Below are positions 53,051-60,843 of a stretch of 64,000 nucleotides of DNA, in pieces. The DNA is from Woodsholea maritima DSM 17123 (GTDB taxonomy: Bacteria > Pseudomonadota > Alphaproteobacteria > Caulobacterales > Maricaulaceae), in contig NZ_KB908058.1 in the NCBI RefSeq assembly GCF_000382325.1, positions 186,001 through 250,000 of the forward strand, written 5' to 3'. The notes under the pieces were generated by a model, which was not told the origin of the DNA, did not search any database, and was given only the letters and a program-made list of their open reading frames with translations. Positions within the stretch are counted from its first letter, which is position 1. Every line of letters starts with the position of its first letter. A program made the translations under genes and the position numbers.

Positions 53051-54299
53051 AGCGGCCCTAGCGAGCCTGCCTTTTACCCATCAAGCCTTGCTGCGTCATC
53101 ACTGGCCCTTTTGGGCGCGCCCGGATCAGCTGGCCCCGCCGGGGGCCTGGTCAATCTGGTTGTTCATGGGTGGGCGCGGGGCCGGGAAAACCCGCGCCGG
53201 GGCGGAATGGGTGAAGATGAAGGTGGCGCGCGGGGCGCGGCGCATCGCCTTGATCGGGCCAGCCTTTCGCGATGTACGTGATGTGATGATTGAAGGGCCT
53301 TCGGGCCTGATCGCCATTTCCGATCCCGGCGCAAGGCCCAGCTATGAGGCGAGCCGACGCCGCTTGGTCTGGCCTTGCGGGGCGGTGGCGGCGGGCTATT
53401 CCTCTGAAGATCCGGATGGTCTTCGTGGACCGCAATTTGATCTGGCCTGGGGTGATGAATTCGCCGCCTGGACGTATGCGCAGGAAACTTTGGACATGGT
53501 GCGCCTGGGCCTACGCCTGGGGCGGCACCCGCAAATGATGTTGACCACCACGCCGCGCGCCCATCCGGCCTTGCGCGCTTTGATCCATGCGCCGGGCGTG
53601 GTGATGACCCGCGCCAGCACGCGCGATAATGCCGCCCATCTTTCGGCGGGATTTGTTGAGGCGCTGGAAGCGAGCTTTGGGGCCAGCGCCCTGGCGCGAC
53701 AGGAATTGGACGGCATTCTGATCGAAGATCCTGAAGACGCGCTGTGGACCCGCGCCGATGTGGATGGGGCGCTCAAGCGTGGCCCCTTTACACCTGAACG
53801 CCTGGTGATCGGGGTCGATCCCCCTGCCAGTGGCGGTCCCAAAAGTGATGAATGCGGAATTATCGCGGCCGGTTGTGACGGGATGGGTCCCACACGGCGC
53901 TTCATCGTGCTGGGTGATCATTCGTTACACGGGCGCGCCGAAGTGTGGGCGCGTGCGGTGGTGGAGGCTTTTCATGCCCATGAGGCCGACAAAGTTATCG
54001 CCGAGGCCAATCAGGGCGGGGATATGGTGCGCGCGGTGCTGCGCCAGGTTGATCCTGATCTGCCGATCCGCCTTGTCCATGCCAGCCGGGCCAAGCGCGC
54101 GCGGGCCGAGCCGATTGCCGCGCTCTATGCCCAGGGCCGGGTCCATCACGGCGCGCGCTTTTGTGAACTGGAAGATCAGATGTGCACCTTTGGCTCGGAT
54201 CAGATGACACAGCGTAGCCCCGACCGGGTCGATGCCTTGGTCTGGGCCTTATCCCATTTGGCGGGCAAGGGCGCAGAGCCGCGCTTTCGCGCTTTATAA
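52998..54299 (+). CDS. GTA gene 2, large terminase
   Basis: A 433-residue packaging motor protein. The N-terminal ATPase has Walker A GGRGAGKT (residues 58-65) and Walker B FDLAWGDEFA. The C-terminal RNase-H-like nuclease has the first acidic residue in VIGVDPPAS, EANQGGDM, and the aspartate of DRVDALVWAL. It packages headfuls of host DNA into GTA heads. The start is uncertain: the ATG at 52998 overlaps g1 by 53 bases and no strong site precedes it, so translation coupled to g1 is likely. A later in-frame start is possible. Confidence 0.93.
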   Translation: MRRLSPASAFIKRTKNPKAALASLPFTHQALLRHHWPFWARPDQLAPPGAWSIWLFMGGRGAGKTRAGAEWVKMKVARGARRIALIGPAFRDVRDVMIEGPSGLIAISDPGARPSYEASRRRLVWPCGAVAAGYSSEDPDGLRGPQFDLAWGDEFAAWTYAQETLDMVRLGLRLGRHPQMMLTTTPRAHPALRALIHAPGVVMTRASTRDNAAHLSAGFVEALEASFGASALARQELDGILIEDPEDALWTRADVDGALKRGPFTPERLVIGVDPPASGGPKSDECGIIAAGCDGMGPTRRFIVLGDHSLHGRAEVWARAVVEAFHAHEADKVIAEANQGGDMVRAVLRQVDPDLPIRLVHASRAKRARAEPIAALYAQGRVHHGARFCELEDQMCTFGSDQMTQRSPDRVDALVWALSHLAGKGAEPRFRAL

Positions 54300-54320
54300 A
54301 CGATCAGAAAAGAGGTTGGA

Positions 54321-55466
54321 ATGTTGAGATCCTTCTGGGCGCGTGGGCGAAAGTCTGCGCCCTTTCATCTTGCGCTCTCGGGCCTGGCCCCGGCCCAATG
54401 GAGCGGGCGCGATTATCATAGTCTATGCCAGGAGGGCTATCGCCAGAACCCGGTGGCCCATCGCTGTGTGCGCCTGATCGCGGAAAGCTGTGCGGCGGTC
54501 GGCTTTCGTCTGGACGGTGAGGGCCCCGCCTATGATCGCGCCCGCAGCCTGCTGGATGCCCCAAATCTGGACCAGACGGGGCCCGAGCTGATGGAGACCT
54601 TCTTTGGTCATCTGCATATGGCGGGCAATGCCTATCTCGCGATGAGTGAGGGGCCGGGTGGCAGTCTGGAAATCCATACCTTGCGCCCGGACCGGGTAAG
54701 GGTAGAGAGTGATGGACGCGGCTGGACCACGGGCTGGACCTATCGTGTGGGGAGCCATACGCAAAGCTATCAGCGTGATCTGGTGCGCGGTACTTCGCCG
54801 GTCTTGCACCTGAAACTCTTCAATCCCCATGATGATCATTATGGCCTACCCCCATTAGAGGCCGCTGCGCGCGCGGTGGACATCCATAATGCGGGCGGGG
54901 TGTGGACCAAGGCGCTGCTCGATAATGGGGCGCGGCCCAGCGGAGCGTTGGTGGTCACAGGGCGCGATGGCGGAGAGGGCTATCTAAGCCCGGATCAATT
55001 CACCCGTCTTAAAGCGCAATTAGAAGACATGCATACCGGGCCGGATAATGCCGGGCGGCCGTTATTGTTGGAAGGCGGGCTTGATTGGAAGCCGATGGCG
55101 TTGAGCCCGGCAGACATGGATTATCTTGAAGCGCGCCGCGAAGCCGCGCGCGAGATTGCCCTGGCCTTTGGCGTGCCGCCGCTGCTCCTCGGTCTGCCGG
55201 GCGATAATACCTATGCCAATTATAAGGAGGCGAATTTGGCCTTTTATCGCCAGACGGTTTTGCCGCTGGCGCGCAAAACCATCCGCGCGCTGCAAACCTG
55301 GCTCAGGCCCTATCTGGGGGAAGAGATCAGCCTTCGCCTGTCCGAAGACAGCTTGTCTGCCCTGGCTGATGAGCGTGCCAGCCTGTGGCAGCGCTTAGGC
55401 GATGCTGATTTCTTGAGCCGTGAAGAAAAACGGATGCTCGCTGGGGTGGAGGGGGATCATGCGTGA
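54321..55466 (+). CDS. GTA gene 3, portal protein
   Basis: A 381-residue HK97-family portal protein. Features are NPVAHRCVRLIAESCAAVGF, ETFFGHLHMAGNAYLA, a VLHLKLFNPHDDHYGLPPLEA loop and FGVPPLLLGLPGDNTYANYKEA near the C-terminus, all typical of GTA g3. It forms the ring through which DNA enters the head. It follows the terminase by 21 bp with GAGGTTGGA upstream, and overlaps the next gene by eight bases. Confidence 0.94.
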   Translation: MLRSFWARGRKSAPFHLALSGLAPAQWSGRDYHSLCQEGYRQNPVAHRCVRLIAESCAAVGFRLDGEGPAYDRARSLLDAPNLDQTGPELMETFFGHLHMAGNAYLAMSEGPGGSLEIHTLRPDRVRVESDGRGWTTGWTYRVGSHTQSYQRDLVRGTSPVLHLKLFNPHDDHYGLPPLEAAARAVDIHNAGGVWTKALLDNGARPSGALVVTGRDGGEGYLSPDQFTRLKAQLEDMHTGPDNAGRPLLLEGGLDWKPMALSPADMDYLEARREAAREIALAFGVPPLLLGLPGDNTYANYKEANLAFYRQTVLPLARKTIRALQTWLRPYLGEEISLRLSEDSLSALADERASLWQRLGDADFLSREEKRMLAGVEGDHA

Positions 55467-55713
55467 GGCTTTACCGCGCTGGCAGCTCGATCGCCAGATC
55501 AGCCTGGGCGTGATCATCGCCATTGCCCTTCAAACCGCCGGGGCTTTGATGTGGACCGGCGAAGCGGGCGCGCGTCTGCGCCATCTTGAAACCCGTGTCG
55601 CCCAGCAAGATCCGGTTTTGGAGCGTTTGGCGCGTTTGGAAGAACAAGCGCGCGACATTCGTGCGGGCCTCATCCGTATTGAAAACCGTTTGAATGAGGA
55701 GGGCCCACGATGA
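55459..55713 (+). CDS. GTA gene 3.5, small coiled-coil protein with one membrane helix
   Basis: An 84-residue protein: one hydrophobic helix (ISLGVIIAIALQTAGALMWTG) then a heptad-rich stretch (LRHLETRVAQQDPVLERLARLEEQARDI). ATG 55459 overlaps the portal stop. Its position between portal and protease matches the small g3.5 of known GTAs, whose role is unclear. It overlaps the protease start by four bases. Confidence 0.8.
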   Translation: MREALPRWQLDRQISLGVIIAIALQTAGALMWTGEAGARLRHLETRVAQQDPVLERLARLEEQARDIRAGLIRIENRLNEEGPR

Positions 55714-56162
55714 GCCTGATCCCCCTTTCGGGTTATGCCAGTGTTTTTGATGTCCCTGATTTGAGCGGTGATGTCACCGTGAAGGGATGTTTTGAAGACA
55801 GCCTGGGTGAGCGCGCGGTCCTACCCATGCTGCATAATCATGATCTGAGCCGCCAGATCGGGCGCTGGAGTGAGATCTATGAAGACGCCTACGGCCTTTA
55901 TGTCGAAGGCGTGCTCGATCTGACTTATGCGAGCGCACAGGAGGTTTGGCCCGCGCTGGCCGCCGGGCGCTTATCGGGCCTCTCCATCGGGTTTGAAACC
56001 CGTGACAGCCAGCCCCGCCCCGGAGGTGGGCGTATTCTTCAGCGTGTTGACCTTTATGAAGTTTCGCTCGTGGCCTTGGCACTTTTGCCGCAAGCGCGGC
56101 TCGATGCGCCGCCCGATGCGGGCGCGCCTTCACATCTTCAGCCTCACCCCGCCGCCCTTTAG
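55710..56162 (+). CDS. GTA gene 4, prohead protease
   Basis: A 150-residue HK97-type (U35) maturation protease that removes the capsid N-terminal scaffold. The catalytic His is in LPMLHNHDLSRQIG and the Ser in GRLSGLSIGFE; SGDVTVKGCFEDSL is also typical. The C-terminus ends shortly after the core, so a long scaffold tail is absent. It overlaps g3.5 by four bases and precedes the capsid gene by 35 bp. Confidence 0.92.
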   Translation: MSLIPLSGYASVFDVPDLSGDVTVKGCFEDSLGERAVLPMLHNHDLSRQIGRWSEIYEDAYGLYVEGVLDLTYASAQEVWPALAAGRLSGLSIGFETRDSQPRPGGGRILQRVDLYEVSLVALALLPQARLDAPPDAGAPSHLQPHPAAL

Positions 56163-56197
56163 GCGGTTTTTTTATGCCCACAGTAAGGAAGACCTAT

Positions 56198-57403
56198 ATG
56201 ACGCTATCACATGTCAAACCCCATGCCCCGCGCCGGGATATGCGTACCGCTATTCATGAATTTTTGTGCGCTTTTGAAGCCTTCAAACAGGCCAATGATC
56301 AGCGCCTGAACGAGCTGGAATCCAAGGCCCACACCGATCCTTTGACCGAGGACAAAGTTAGCCGTCTCGATCGTGCGCTGAGTGAGCAACAGGCGATGAT
56401 TGAACGCATGGCCCGCGCCCAGGTCCGTCCCATGATGGGCGAGGTAAAGGCGCAGCGTGATCCGGGCTTTAACGCGTATCTGCGTACTGGTGAGGGGCGT
56501 GAGGCCAAGGCGTTGGCCTCAGGCTCTGGCCAGGGGGGATATATCGCCCCGGCCCAGACCGAAGAATTGGTCACGCGGCTGATGAGCGAAGTCTCGCCGC
56601 TGCGCCAAATTGCCAGCGTGCGCTTTGCCGGATCGCAGACCTTCAAAAAACCGGTCAGCCTGGGCGGGGCCGGGGCCAGCTGGGTTGGGGAAACCGCTAG
56701 CCGTGCAGAAACCGATACCCCCACGCTGGACCTTCTGGAATTCCCGGTGGCTGAGCTCTACGCCATGCCCGCCGCGACGCCAGCTCTTCTGGATGACAGC
56801 TTTGTCGATTTGGACCAATGGCTGGCCGAAGAAGTGCGCGATGTCTTTGCCGAAGCCGAAAGCAAGGCCTTCATTCAAGGCACCGGTATAAATCAACCCA
56901 AGGGCCTGCTCAGCTACACCGCCAAAACCGATGGCACGCAAAACTGGGGTGAGCTGGGCTATGTAGCCAGCGGCGGTGCCGGTGACTTTGCCGCCAGCGC
57001 GCCGGTCGATGCCTTGATTGATCTGATCTATGCGCCCAAGGCCGCCTATCGCGCCAAGGGCCAGTTTGTGATGAACAAACAGACCGTCTCACGCCTGCGT
57101 AAATTCAAAGACGCCGATGGTCATTATATCTGGCAACCCGCGATGGAGGCCGGGGGGCCGCAGCGCCTGCTCGGCTATCCGCTGGTTGAGGTTGAGGATA
57201 TGCCCGATATTGGGGCCAATCAGTTCGCGATTGCGTTCGGTGATTTTGAACGCGGCTATCTGATTGTGGATCGCCAAGGCCTTCAGGTGCTGCGCGATCC
57301 CTATTCGGCCAAGCCCTATATCCTGTTCTACACCACCAAACGTGTCGGCGGCGGGGTGCAGGATTTCAACGCCATCAAGCTGATGAAGTTTGCAACCAGC
57401 TAA
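56198..57403 (+). CDS. GTA gene 5, major capsid protein
   Basis: A 401-residue HK97-fold capsid protein. The first ~100 residues are coiled-coil scaffold (AFEAFKQANDQRLNELESKA), removed by the g4 protease in relatives. The mature part has YIAPAQTEELVTRL, KPVSLGGAGASWVGET, ELYAMPAATPALLDDS and FERGYLIVDRQGLQVLRDPYS. ATG 56198 follows AAGGAAG, and the longer frame from 56174 is less likely. Its 3' end overlaps an antisense gene by 29 bases. Confidence 0.94.
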   Translation: MTLSHVKPHAPRRDMRTAIHEFLCAFEAFKQANDQRLNELESKAHTDPLTEDKVSRLDRALSEQQAMIERMARAQVRPMMGEVKAQRDPGFNAYLRTGEGREAKALASGSGQGGYIAPAQTEELVTRLMSEVSPLRQIASVRFAGSQTFKKPVSLGGAGASWVGETASRAETDTPTLDLLEFPVAELYAMPAATPALLDDSFVDLDQWLAEEVRDVFAEAESKAFIQGTGINQPKGLLSYTAKTDGTQNWGELGYVASGGAGDFAASAPVDALIDLIYAPKAAYRAKGQFVMNKQTVSRLRKFKDADGHYIWQPAMEAGGPQRLLGYPLVEVEDMPDIGANQFAIAFGDFERGYLIVDRQGLQVLRDPYSAKPYILFYTTKRVGGGVQDFNAIKLMKFATS

Positions 57404-57737
57404 GCCAGTCTTGCAGGCTAAATAATAAGGTCATGGTGAAATAATAGGTCTGGTGAACCAGGAAGGTGGCGATCATTGCGCGTTTTAGTCGTGGGCGATC
57501 TACGTTTATGAAAACTTCGCCGGGCGCCGCCTTCCACGGGGCATTCCATAACGGGTTTCTGGCCCAAAGATAGGCCAAGACTATGGCAAGACCGCCGAGG
57601 GGGGCCGCCCATTCTTTCCAGGCGGGCATGTGGCCCTGCATCGTGACCGTAACCCATCCCCAAATGCCGACGAATATCGCAGTCCGACTGGGGATTAACA
57701 TCGTCGGCTTGGGCTGAGCGTTTTCTAGAGGTTTCAT
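57375..57737 (-). CDS. Antisense membrane-protein gene inside the GTA cluster
   Basis: A 120-residue ORF opposite to the GTA genes, filling the ~335-bp gap between g5 and g6. It has three hydrophobic, Trp-rich segments (FVGIWGWVTVTM, APLGGLAIVLAYLWA, IATFLVHQTYYFTMTLLF). GAGGG lies ~11 bases upstream of its ATG at 57737, which abuts the g6 ATG as a shared CATATG. MLIP at codon 13 is an alternative start. No family is recognised. The ordinary amino-acid composition and the fact that it alone explains this gap support a real gene, possibly cargo. Confidence 0.62.
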   Translation of the reverse strand: MKPLENAQPKPTMLIPSRTAIFVGIWGWVTVTMQGHMPAWKEWAAPLGGLAIVLAYLWARNPLWNAPWKAAPGEVFINVDRPRLKRAMIATFLVHQTYYFTMTLLFSLQDWLSWLQTSSA

Positions 57738-58298
57738 ATGTCTTTATACCCTCTTGCACAACCGGTGCTGGAGCCTGTCAGCGTGGCTGACATCCAGTCT
57801 TTTTTGCGAATATCGCCCGATCATGATCAAGAGCTTATTGTAGGGCTCATTCGCGCGTCAAGGGAGTTTGTGGAGCGCTTTACGGCCCGCGCCCTGATCA
57901 CGCGCAGCTATTCCTGGACGTTTGACGCCTGGCCCTGTGAAGGAGCATTACGCCTGCCGCGCGGACCGGGGGGCAGTATCATAGCGCTGGAACGCCTGGA
58001 TCGGGCGGAGGGTTGGCAAAGCCTCTCCATCGCCCCTCTGCGTCTGGAAGATGATCAGATCATCGCCCCCGCGGGCACTATCCGCCCCGACATGCCACGC
58101 GCGGGCCTGCGCCTGACCTTCACGGCAGGCTATGGCCCCGCCGCCGAGGACGTGCCCGAAATTTATCGCCAGGGCATCCGGCTGGGGGTTAGCGCGCTGT
58201 ATGCCGAAGCCAGCGCTCCGGAAAGCGCGGCGCGCGGGGATGGGCGTTTTGAAGCTTTGAAAGACTGGCTCTCGCCGTTAAAGGCGGTGCGGTTATGA
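57738..58298 (+). CDS. GTA gene 6, head-tail connector (gp6-like adaptor)
   Basis: A 186-residue protein with the conserved opening VSVADIQSFLRISPDHDQELIVGLIRAS and a WTFDAWPCEGALRLPRGPG segment, then LRLTFTAGYGPAAEDVPE and a helical C-terminus (GIRLGVSALYAEAS). It links the portal to the tail. ATG 57738 follows AGAGG and abuts the antisense start. It overlaps g8 by four bases. Confidence 0.88.
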   Translation: MSLYPLAQPVLEPVSVADIQSFLRISPDHDQELIVGLIRASREFVERFTARALITRSYSWTFDAWPCEGALRLPRGPGGSIIALERLDRAEGWQSLSIAPLRLEDDQIIAPAGTIRPDMPRAGLRLTFTAGYGPAAEDVPEIYRQGIRLGVSALYAEASAPESAARGDGRFEALKDWLSPLKAVRL

Positions 58299-58711
58299 GT
58301 GCGGAGGCGGAGTTTCAACGTGCCCTTGTCAGCGCGCTAAAGGCCGATGCGCGCCTTTATCCCTTGCTGGGTGAACCGCCCCGGGTGGTCGATGAAGGCG
58401 GGCGCGGGGCGCTCTTTCCCTATCTGCGCGTGGGTCAATCCACCTCTGAGCCCCTGGTGCAGGGCGGCTTAGAGGGCGGAGGCGATCTTATCGATCACCG
58501 CCTCAGCCTAGAGGTTTGGACCCGCTGGGGCGGGCTGGAGGGCAGTAAGCAAGCGGTCAGCCTGGTGCGCACCTGCCTTCAAGGGCTTCGCCTGACGCTG
58601 AGCCCCTCGGGGCAAAGCGCGGATGTCATGGTGCTCTATACCGATAGCTTCCGCCAAGCCGATTTACGCACGCATCTGGGCGTGGTAAGACTGCGCTCCA
58701 TTGTGATTTAG
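58295..58711 (+). CDS. GTA gene 8, tail terminator (DUF3168)
   Basis: A 138-residue DUF3168 protein with EFQRALVSALKADARLYPLLG, PYLRVGQSTSEPL and HRLSLEVWTRWGGLEGSKQAVSLV. It caps the tail tube in relatives. It follows g6 with a four-base overlap, so there is no room for g7 (head-tail stopper), which lies between them in the Rhodobacter GTA. It is the last gene before a stretch with a terminator. Confidence 0.9.
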   Translation: MSAEAEFQRALVSALKADARLYPLLGEPPRVVDEGGRGALFPYLRVGQSTSEPLVQGGLEGGGDLIDHRLSLEVWTRWGGLEGSKQAVSLVRTCLQGLRLTLSPSGQSADVMVLYTDSFRQADLRTHLGVVRLRSIVI

Positions 58712-58796
58712 GTGGCGTGATCATTAAGCATAGCTAGAAAATTTCACACTAAAAGCTCTTGTGGGAACGTCCGGCGTCTTATATACGTTATCTAAC

Positions 58797-58820
58797 TGGT
58801 GGCCAAAGAGCCACCTTTTT
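58797..58820 (+). terminator. Hairpin terminator after GTA gene 8
   Basis: GGTGGC pairs with GCCACC around CAAAGA, followed by TTTTT. It is within the GTA cluster, ~85 bases after the g8 stop. Confidence 0.75.
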
Positions 58821-58837
58821 GGACTTCATCGTCATCC

Positions 58838-58862
58838 TTTAAACATAAAGTTTGTGTTTAAA
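58838..58862. repeat. AT-rich inverted repeat upstream of the micro-ORF
   Basis: TTTAAACA and TGTTTAAA separated by nine bases. It is in the region where a promoter for the micro-ORF should lie, so it could be an operator or a leader hairpin. Confidence 0.45.
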
Positions 58863-58931
58863 GAGATGGTAAGAGATGCTCGTTAGACTTCGATAGAAGT
58901 TGAGCTTGCATAAAACAGCGAGTCTCGAAAA

Positions 58932-58948
58932 TCTGAGCTAGGCTCAGA
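58932..58948 (+). repeat. Leader hairpin ahead of the micro-ORF
   Basis: TCTGAGC and GCTCAGA form a perfect 7-bp stem with a TAG loop, ~30 bases before the micro-ORF start. Confidence 0.5.
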
Positions 58949-58978
58949 GCGGAGATACGAGCTGTAGGAGCAATGGAC

Positions 58979-59083
58979 ATGAAAGCGCTAAATTATACTC
59001 ATGGAGCCATCGAGGGTACCAGCCGTATTGAAGGTACGAGCCGGTGCGAGGGCACAAGCCGTATCGAAGGCATCAGTCGTTAA
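58979..59083 (+). CDS. 34-residue micro-ORF made of IEGTSR-type hexapeptide repeats
   Basis: A short ORF starting MKALNYTHGA and then four consecutive copies of a hexapeptide (IEGTSR, IEGTSR, CEGTSR, IEGISR) ending at a TAA. AGGAG lies eight bases before ATG 58979. The copies differ mostly at third codon positions (GAG/GAA, GGT/GGC, ACC/ACG/ACA, CGT/CGG), so the repeat is conserved at protein rather than DNA level. The single Cys is in the third copy. A terminator follows at 59106. It lies in the insert between GTA g8 and g9, upstream of a DUF4760-like gene. No known family is recognised. It could be a precursor peptide, a binding-motif array or a small structural peptide. Confidence 0.7.
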   Translation: MKALNYTHGAIEGTSRIEGTSRCEGTSRIEGISR

Positions 59084-59105
59084 AGACCTCCGTATTGAAT
59101 GAATT

Positions 59106-59131
59106 AAGCCAGCCAAAAGCTGGCTTTTTTT
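59106..59131 (+). terminator. Intrinsic terminator after the micro-ORF
   Basis: AAGCCAGC pairs with GCTGGCTT around CAAAA, followed by a run of T. It is 22 bases after the micro-ORF stop and before the DUF4760-like gene. Confidence 0.9.
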
Positions 59132-59161
59132 GTATCTTGTTGTGCAACCTTGGGGGGTAGT

Positions 59162-59857
59162 GTGGCGCAAAACTTTTCTTTATGGGCTTTGTTGAAGAAT
59201 CATTGGCGTTGGGTTTTAGTCTCGACTTTGGCTTTTCTCATCATTGTAGTGATGTCAGGGCTTTATATTGCAGGCCTTGCGGTTGTTTCGGAGACAGGGT
59301 CTACGGCTGAGGATGTCATTGCACGTTCGACTGCGCTGATTTATTTTACAAATCTGTTTGCCCTCTTTGTTCTGATTTCGACGGCCTATCTGGCCTGGTT
59401 GACGTTGAGAAGTAACAAGGACCGTGAATGCAAGACAAATTCCTTCAAGCATATTGCTGAGCAAACGCGCGATCGCGAACTGATTGAGATGTTTGAAGAG
59501 TTTCGAGTTGTTCGTAAGGAGGTCAAAAATGGAAACGATAATCCGTTATCGATTGACCACATCGTCAAAATTGTGATTGATCATAATGGTCGCGCTTTGA
59601 AAGCTGAAGACGTCATCAAGAAGGTGTTTAATTATTACGAAGCAACCGCACTGGGCATTGCCACTGATGCCTTGGATGAAGACATTATCAAGCGCTGGTG
59701 GCGAACAAGTTTTGTGCTCGATTGGAGTGACTTCTCTGAATATATTCGACAAAAGCGTAAGGGGCGGAGCGACAGTCCGGGAAATCCGAAACTCTATATT
59801 GAGTTAGAAAATCTGGTTAAAAAATGGGCCTTGCCCGAAGAAAGATCAAAGATTTAA
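59162..59857 (+). CDS. DUF4760-like membrane protein inserted in the GTA cluster
   Basis: A 231-residue protein with two N-terminal membrane helices (WVLVSTLAFLIIVVMSGLYIAGLAVV and IYFTNLFALFVLISTAYLAWLTL), then a soluble helical domain with RDRELIEMFEEFRVVRKEV and FNYYEATALGIATDALDEDIIKRWWRTSF, typical of DUF4760-type proteins. Function unknown; similar proteins turn up in phage and defence-like loci. GTG 59162 follows GGGGGG. It is AT-richer than the GTA genes on either side and flanked by terminators, so it is likely an acquired cargo gene with its own expression. Confidence 0.78.
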   Translation: MAQNFSLWALLKNHWRWVLVSTLAFLIIVVMSGLYIAGLAVVSETGSTAEDVIARSTALIYFTNLFALFVLISTAYLAWLTLRSNKDRECKTNSFKHIAEQTRDRELIEMFEEFRVVRKEVKNGNDNPLSIDHIVKIVIDHNGRALKAEDVIKKVFNYYEATALGIATDALDEDIIKRWWRTSFVLDWSDFSEYIRQKRKGRSDSPGNPKLYIELENLVKKWALPEERSKI

Positions 59858-59860
59858 CCA

Positions 59861-59888
59861 AAAAAACCGTCCTTTAGGGCGGTTTTTT
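59861..59888 (+). terminator. Intrinsic terminator after the DUF4760-like gene
   Basis: AAAAAACCGTCC pairs with GGGCGGTTTTTT (one G-T) around TTTA, then more T. It is the third terminator within the GTA cluster. Confidence 0.9.
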
Positions 59889-59945
59889 TATGCCCCACTT
59901 CAAGGGGCGCTTTCCATCCATCTGATAACAAAGGAGGCCAGCTTT

Positions 59946-60362
59946 ATGAGCGTGGCAGCGGGTAAGCATGTCTTACTGAAAATCGAACACAGCCCCGGCA
60001 CGGGGGATTTCGTGACGGTGGCGGGGTTGAAAATCAAAACCTTCACCTTGAAAACCCAAAGTCTGGACGTCACCCATTGTGACAGTCCCGGACAATGGCG
60101 TGAATTACTGGGTGGGGCGGGGGTGCGCGGGGTTGATGTGTCTGGGGCGGGCGTTTTCGTCAATAGCCAGGCCGATCAGATCATGCGTCAGCGCTTTTTT
60201 GATCAGGCCTTGAGCCGCTTTCAGCTCTGCCTGCCTGAATTTGCCATTCTGTCAGGTCCGTTTTTAATTACGGAGCTGGAATATTCCGGCCGTCATGATG
60301 GCGAAGCTGCCTATGTGTTGAGCCTGGCGTCCGCAGGCGCGATCAGCGTGACGGTGCTGTGA
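59946..60362 (+). CDS. GTA gene 9, major tail protein
   Basis: A 138-residue TP901-1-like tail tube protein. It has GKHVLLKIEHSPGTGDFVTVAGLK, TQSLDVTHCDSPGQWRELLGGAGVRGVDVSGAG and ITELEYSGRHDGEAAYVLSLASAG, which identify GTA g9. GGAGG precedes ATG 59946. It resumes the GTA gene series after the insert. Its stop overlaps g10. Confidence 0.94.
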   Translation: MSVAAGKHVLLKIEHSPGTGDFVTVAGLKIKTFTLKTQSLDVTHCDSPGQWRELLGGAGVRGVDVSGAGVFVNSQADQIMRQRFFDQALSRFQLCLPEFAILSGPFLITELEYSGRHDGEAAYVLSLASAGAISVTVL

Positions 60363-60652
60363 TGACCAGCCCCTTTGGTGAAGGTGAGTTGAGGATCGCA
60401 GGCGAGATCTATCCCTTGCGGCTCAGCCTTGGGGCTTTGGCGCGTATTGAGGCCGATCTGGGCCTGGATCATATCGCCGATCTGGGCACGCGCCTGGCAC
60501 AGCCACGCGCGGGCGATCTGGTGATCATCTTGCGCCATGTGATGCGCGCGGCAGACCCTCAAGCGCCAGATCCGGCGCAGTTGGACTTTGATTTGCCCGC
60601 AGTGATCGCGGCGCTGACGGGCGTATTCGCTGCCACGAAGCCCCGATCATGA
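60362..60652 (+). CDS. GTA gene 10, tail assembly chaperone-like
   Basis: A 96-residue protein with EGELRIAGEIYPLRLSLGALARIEADLGLD, the opening of the GTA g10 family. ATG 60362 overlaps the g9 stop (TGATG). It probably works with g10.1 in guiding the tape-measure protein during tail assembly, as inferred from gene order. It overlaps g10.1 by four bases. Confidence 0.88.
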   Translation: MTSPFGEGELRIAGEIYPLRLSLGALARIEADLGLDHIADLGTRLAQPRAGDLVIILRHVMRAADPQAPDPAQLDFDLPAVIAALTGVFAATKPRS

Positions 60653-60843
60653 AAGACCATTGGCGCGCGGTTTTGCGCATCGGCGTGAAGGCACTGGGGT
60701 TAAGTCCGGCTGAGCTTTGGGCGATGAGCCTGCCGGAATGGCTGGCCTTGGTGGAGGCTGAGCCGATTGCCCCGCCCAGTGTGGCGGACATGGCGGCCTT
60801 ACGTGCGGCCTTTCCCGACCATCAAAACGAGGATCAAGCATGA
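60649..60843 (+). CDS. GTA gene 10.1, small tail assembly chaperone
   Basis: A 64-residue protein with WRAVLRIGVKALGLSPAELWAMSLPEWLALV, a pattern typical of the short phage tail-assembly chaperone TAC_2 type. It overlaps both neighbours by four bases. Confidence 0.88.
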   Translation: MKDHWRAVLRIGVKALGLSPAELWAMSLPEWLALVEAEPIAPPSVADMAALRAAFPDHQNEDQA

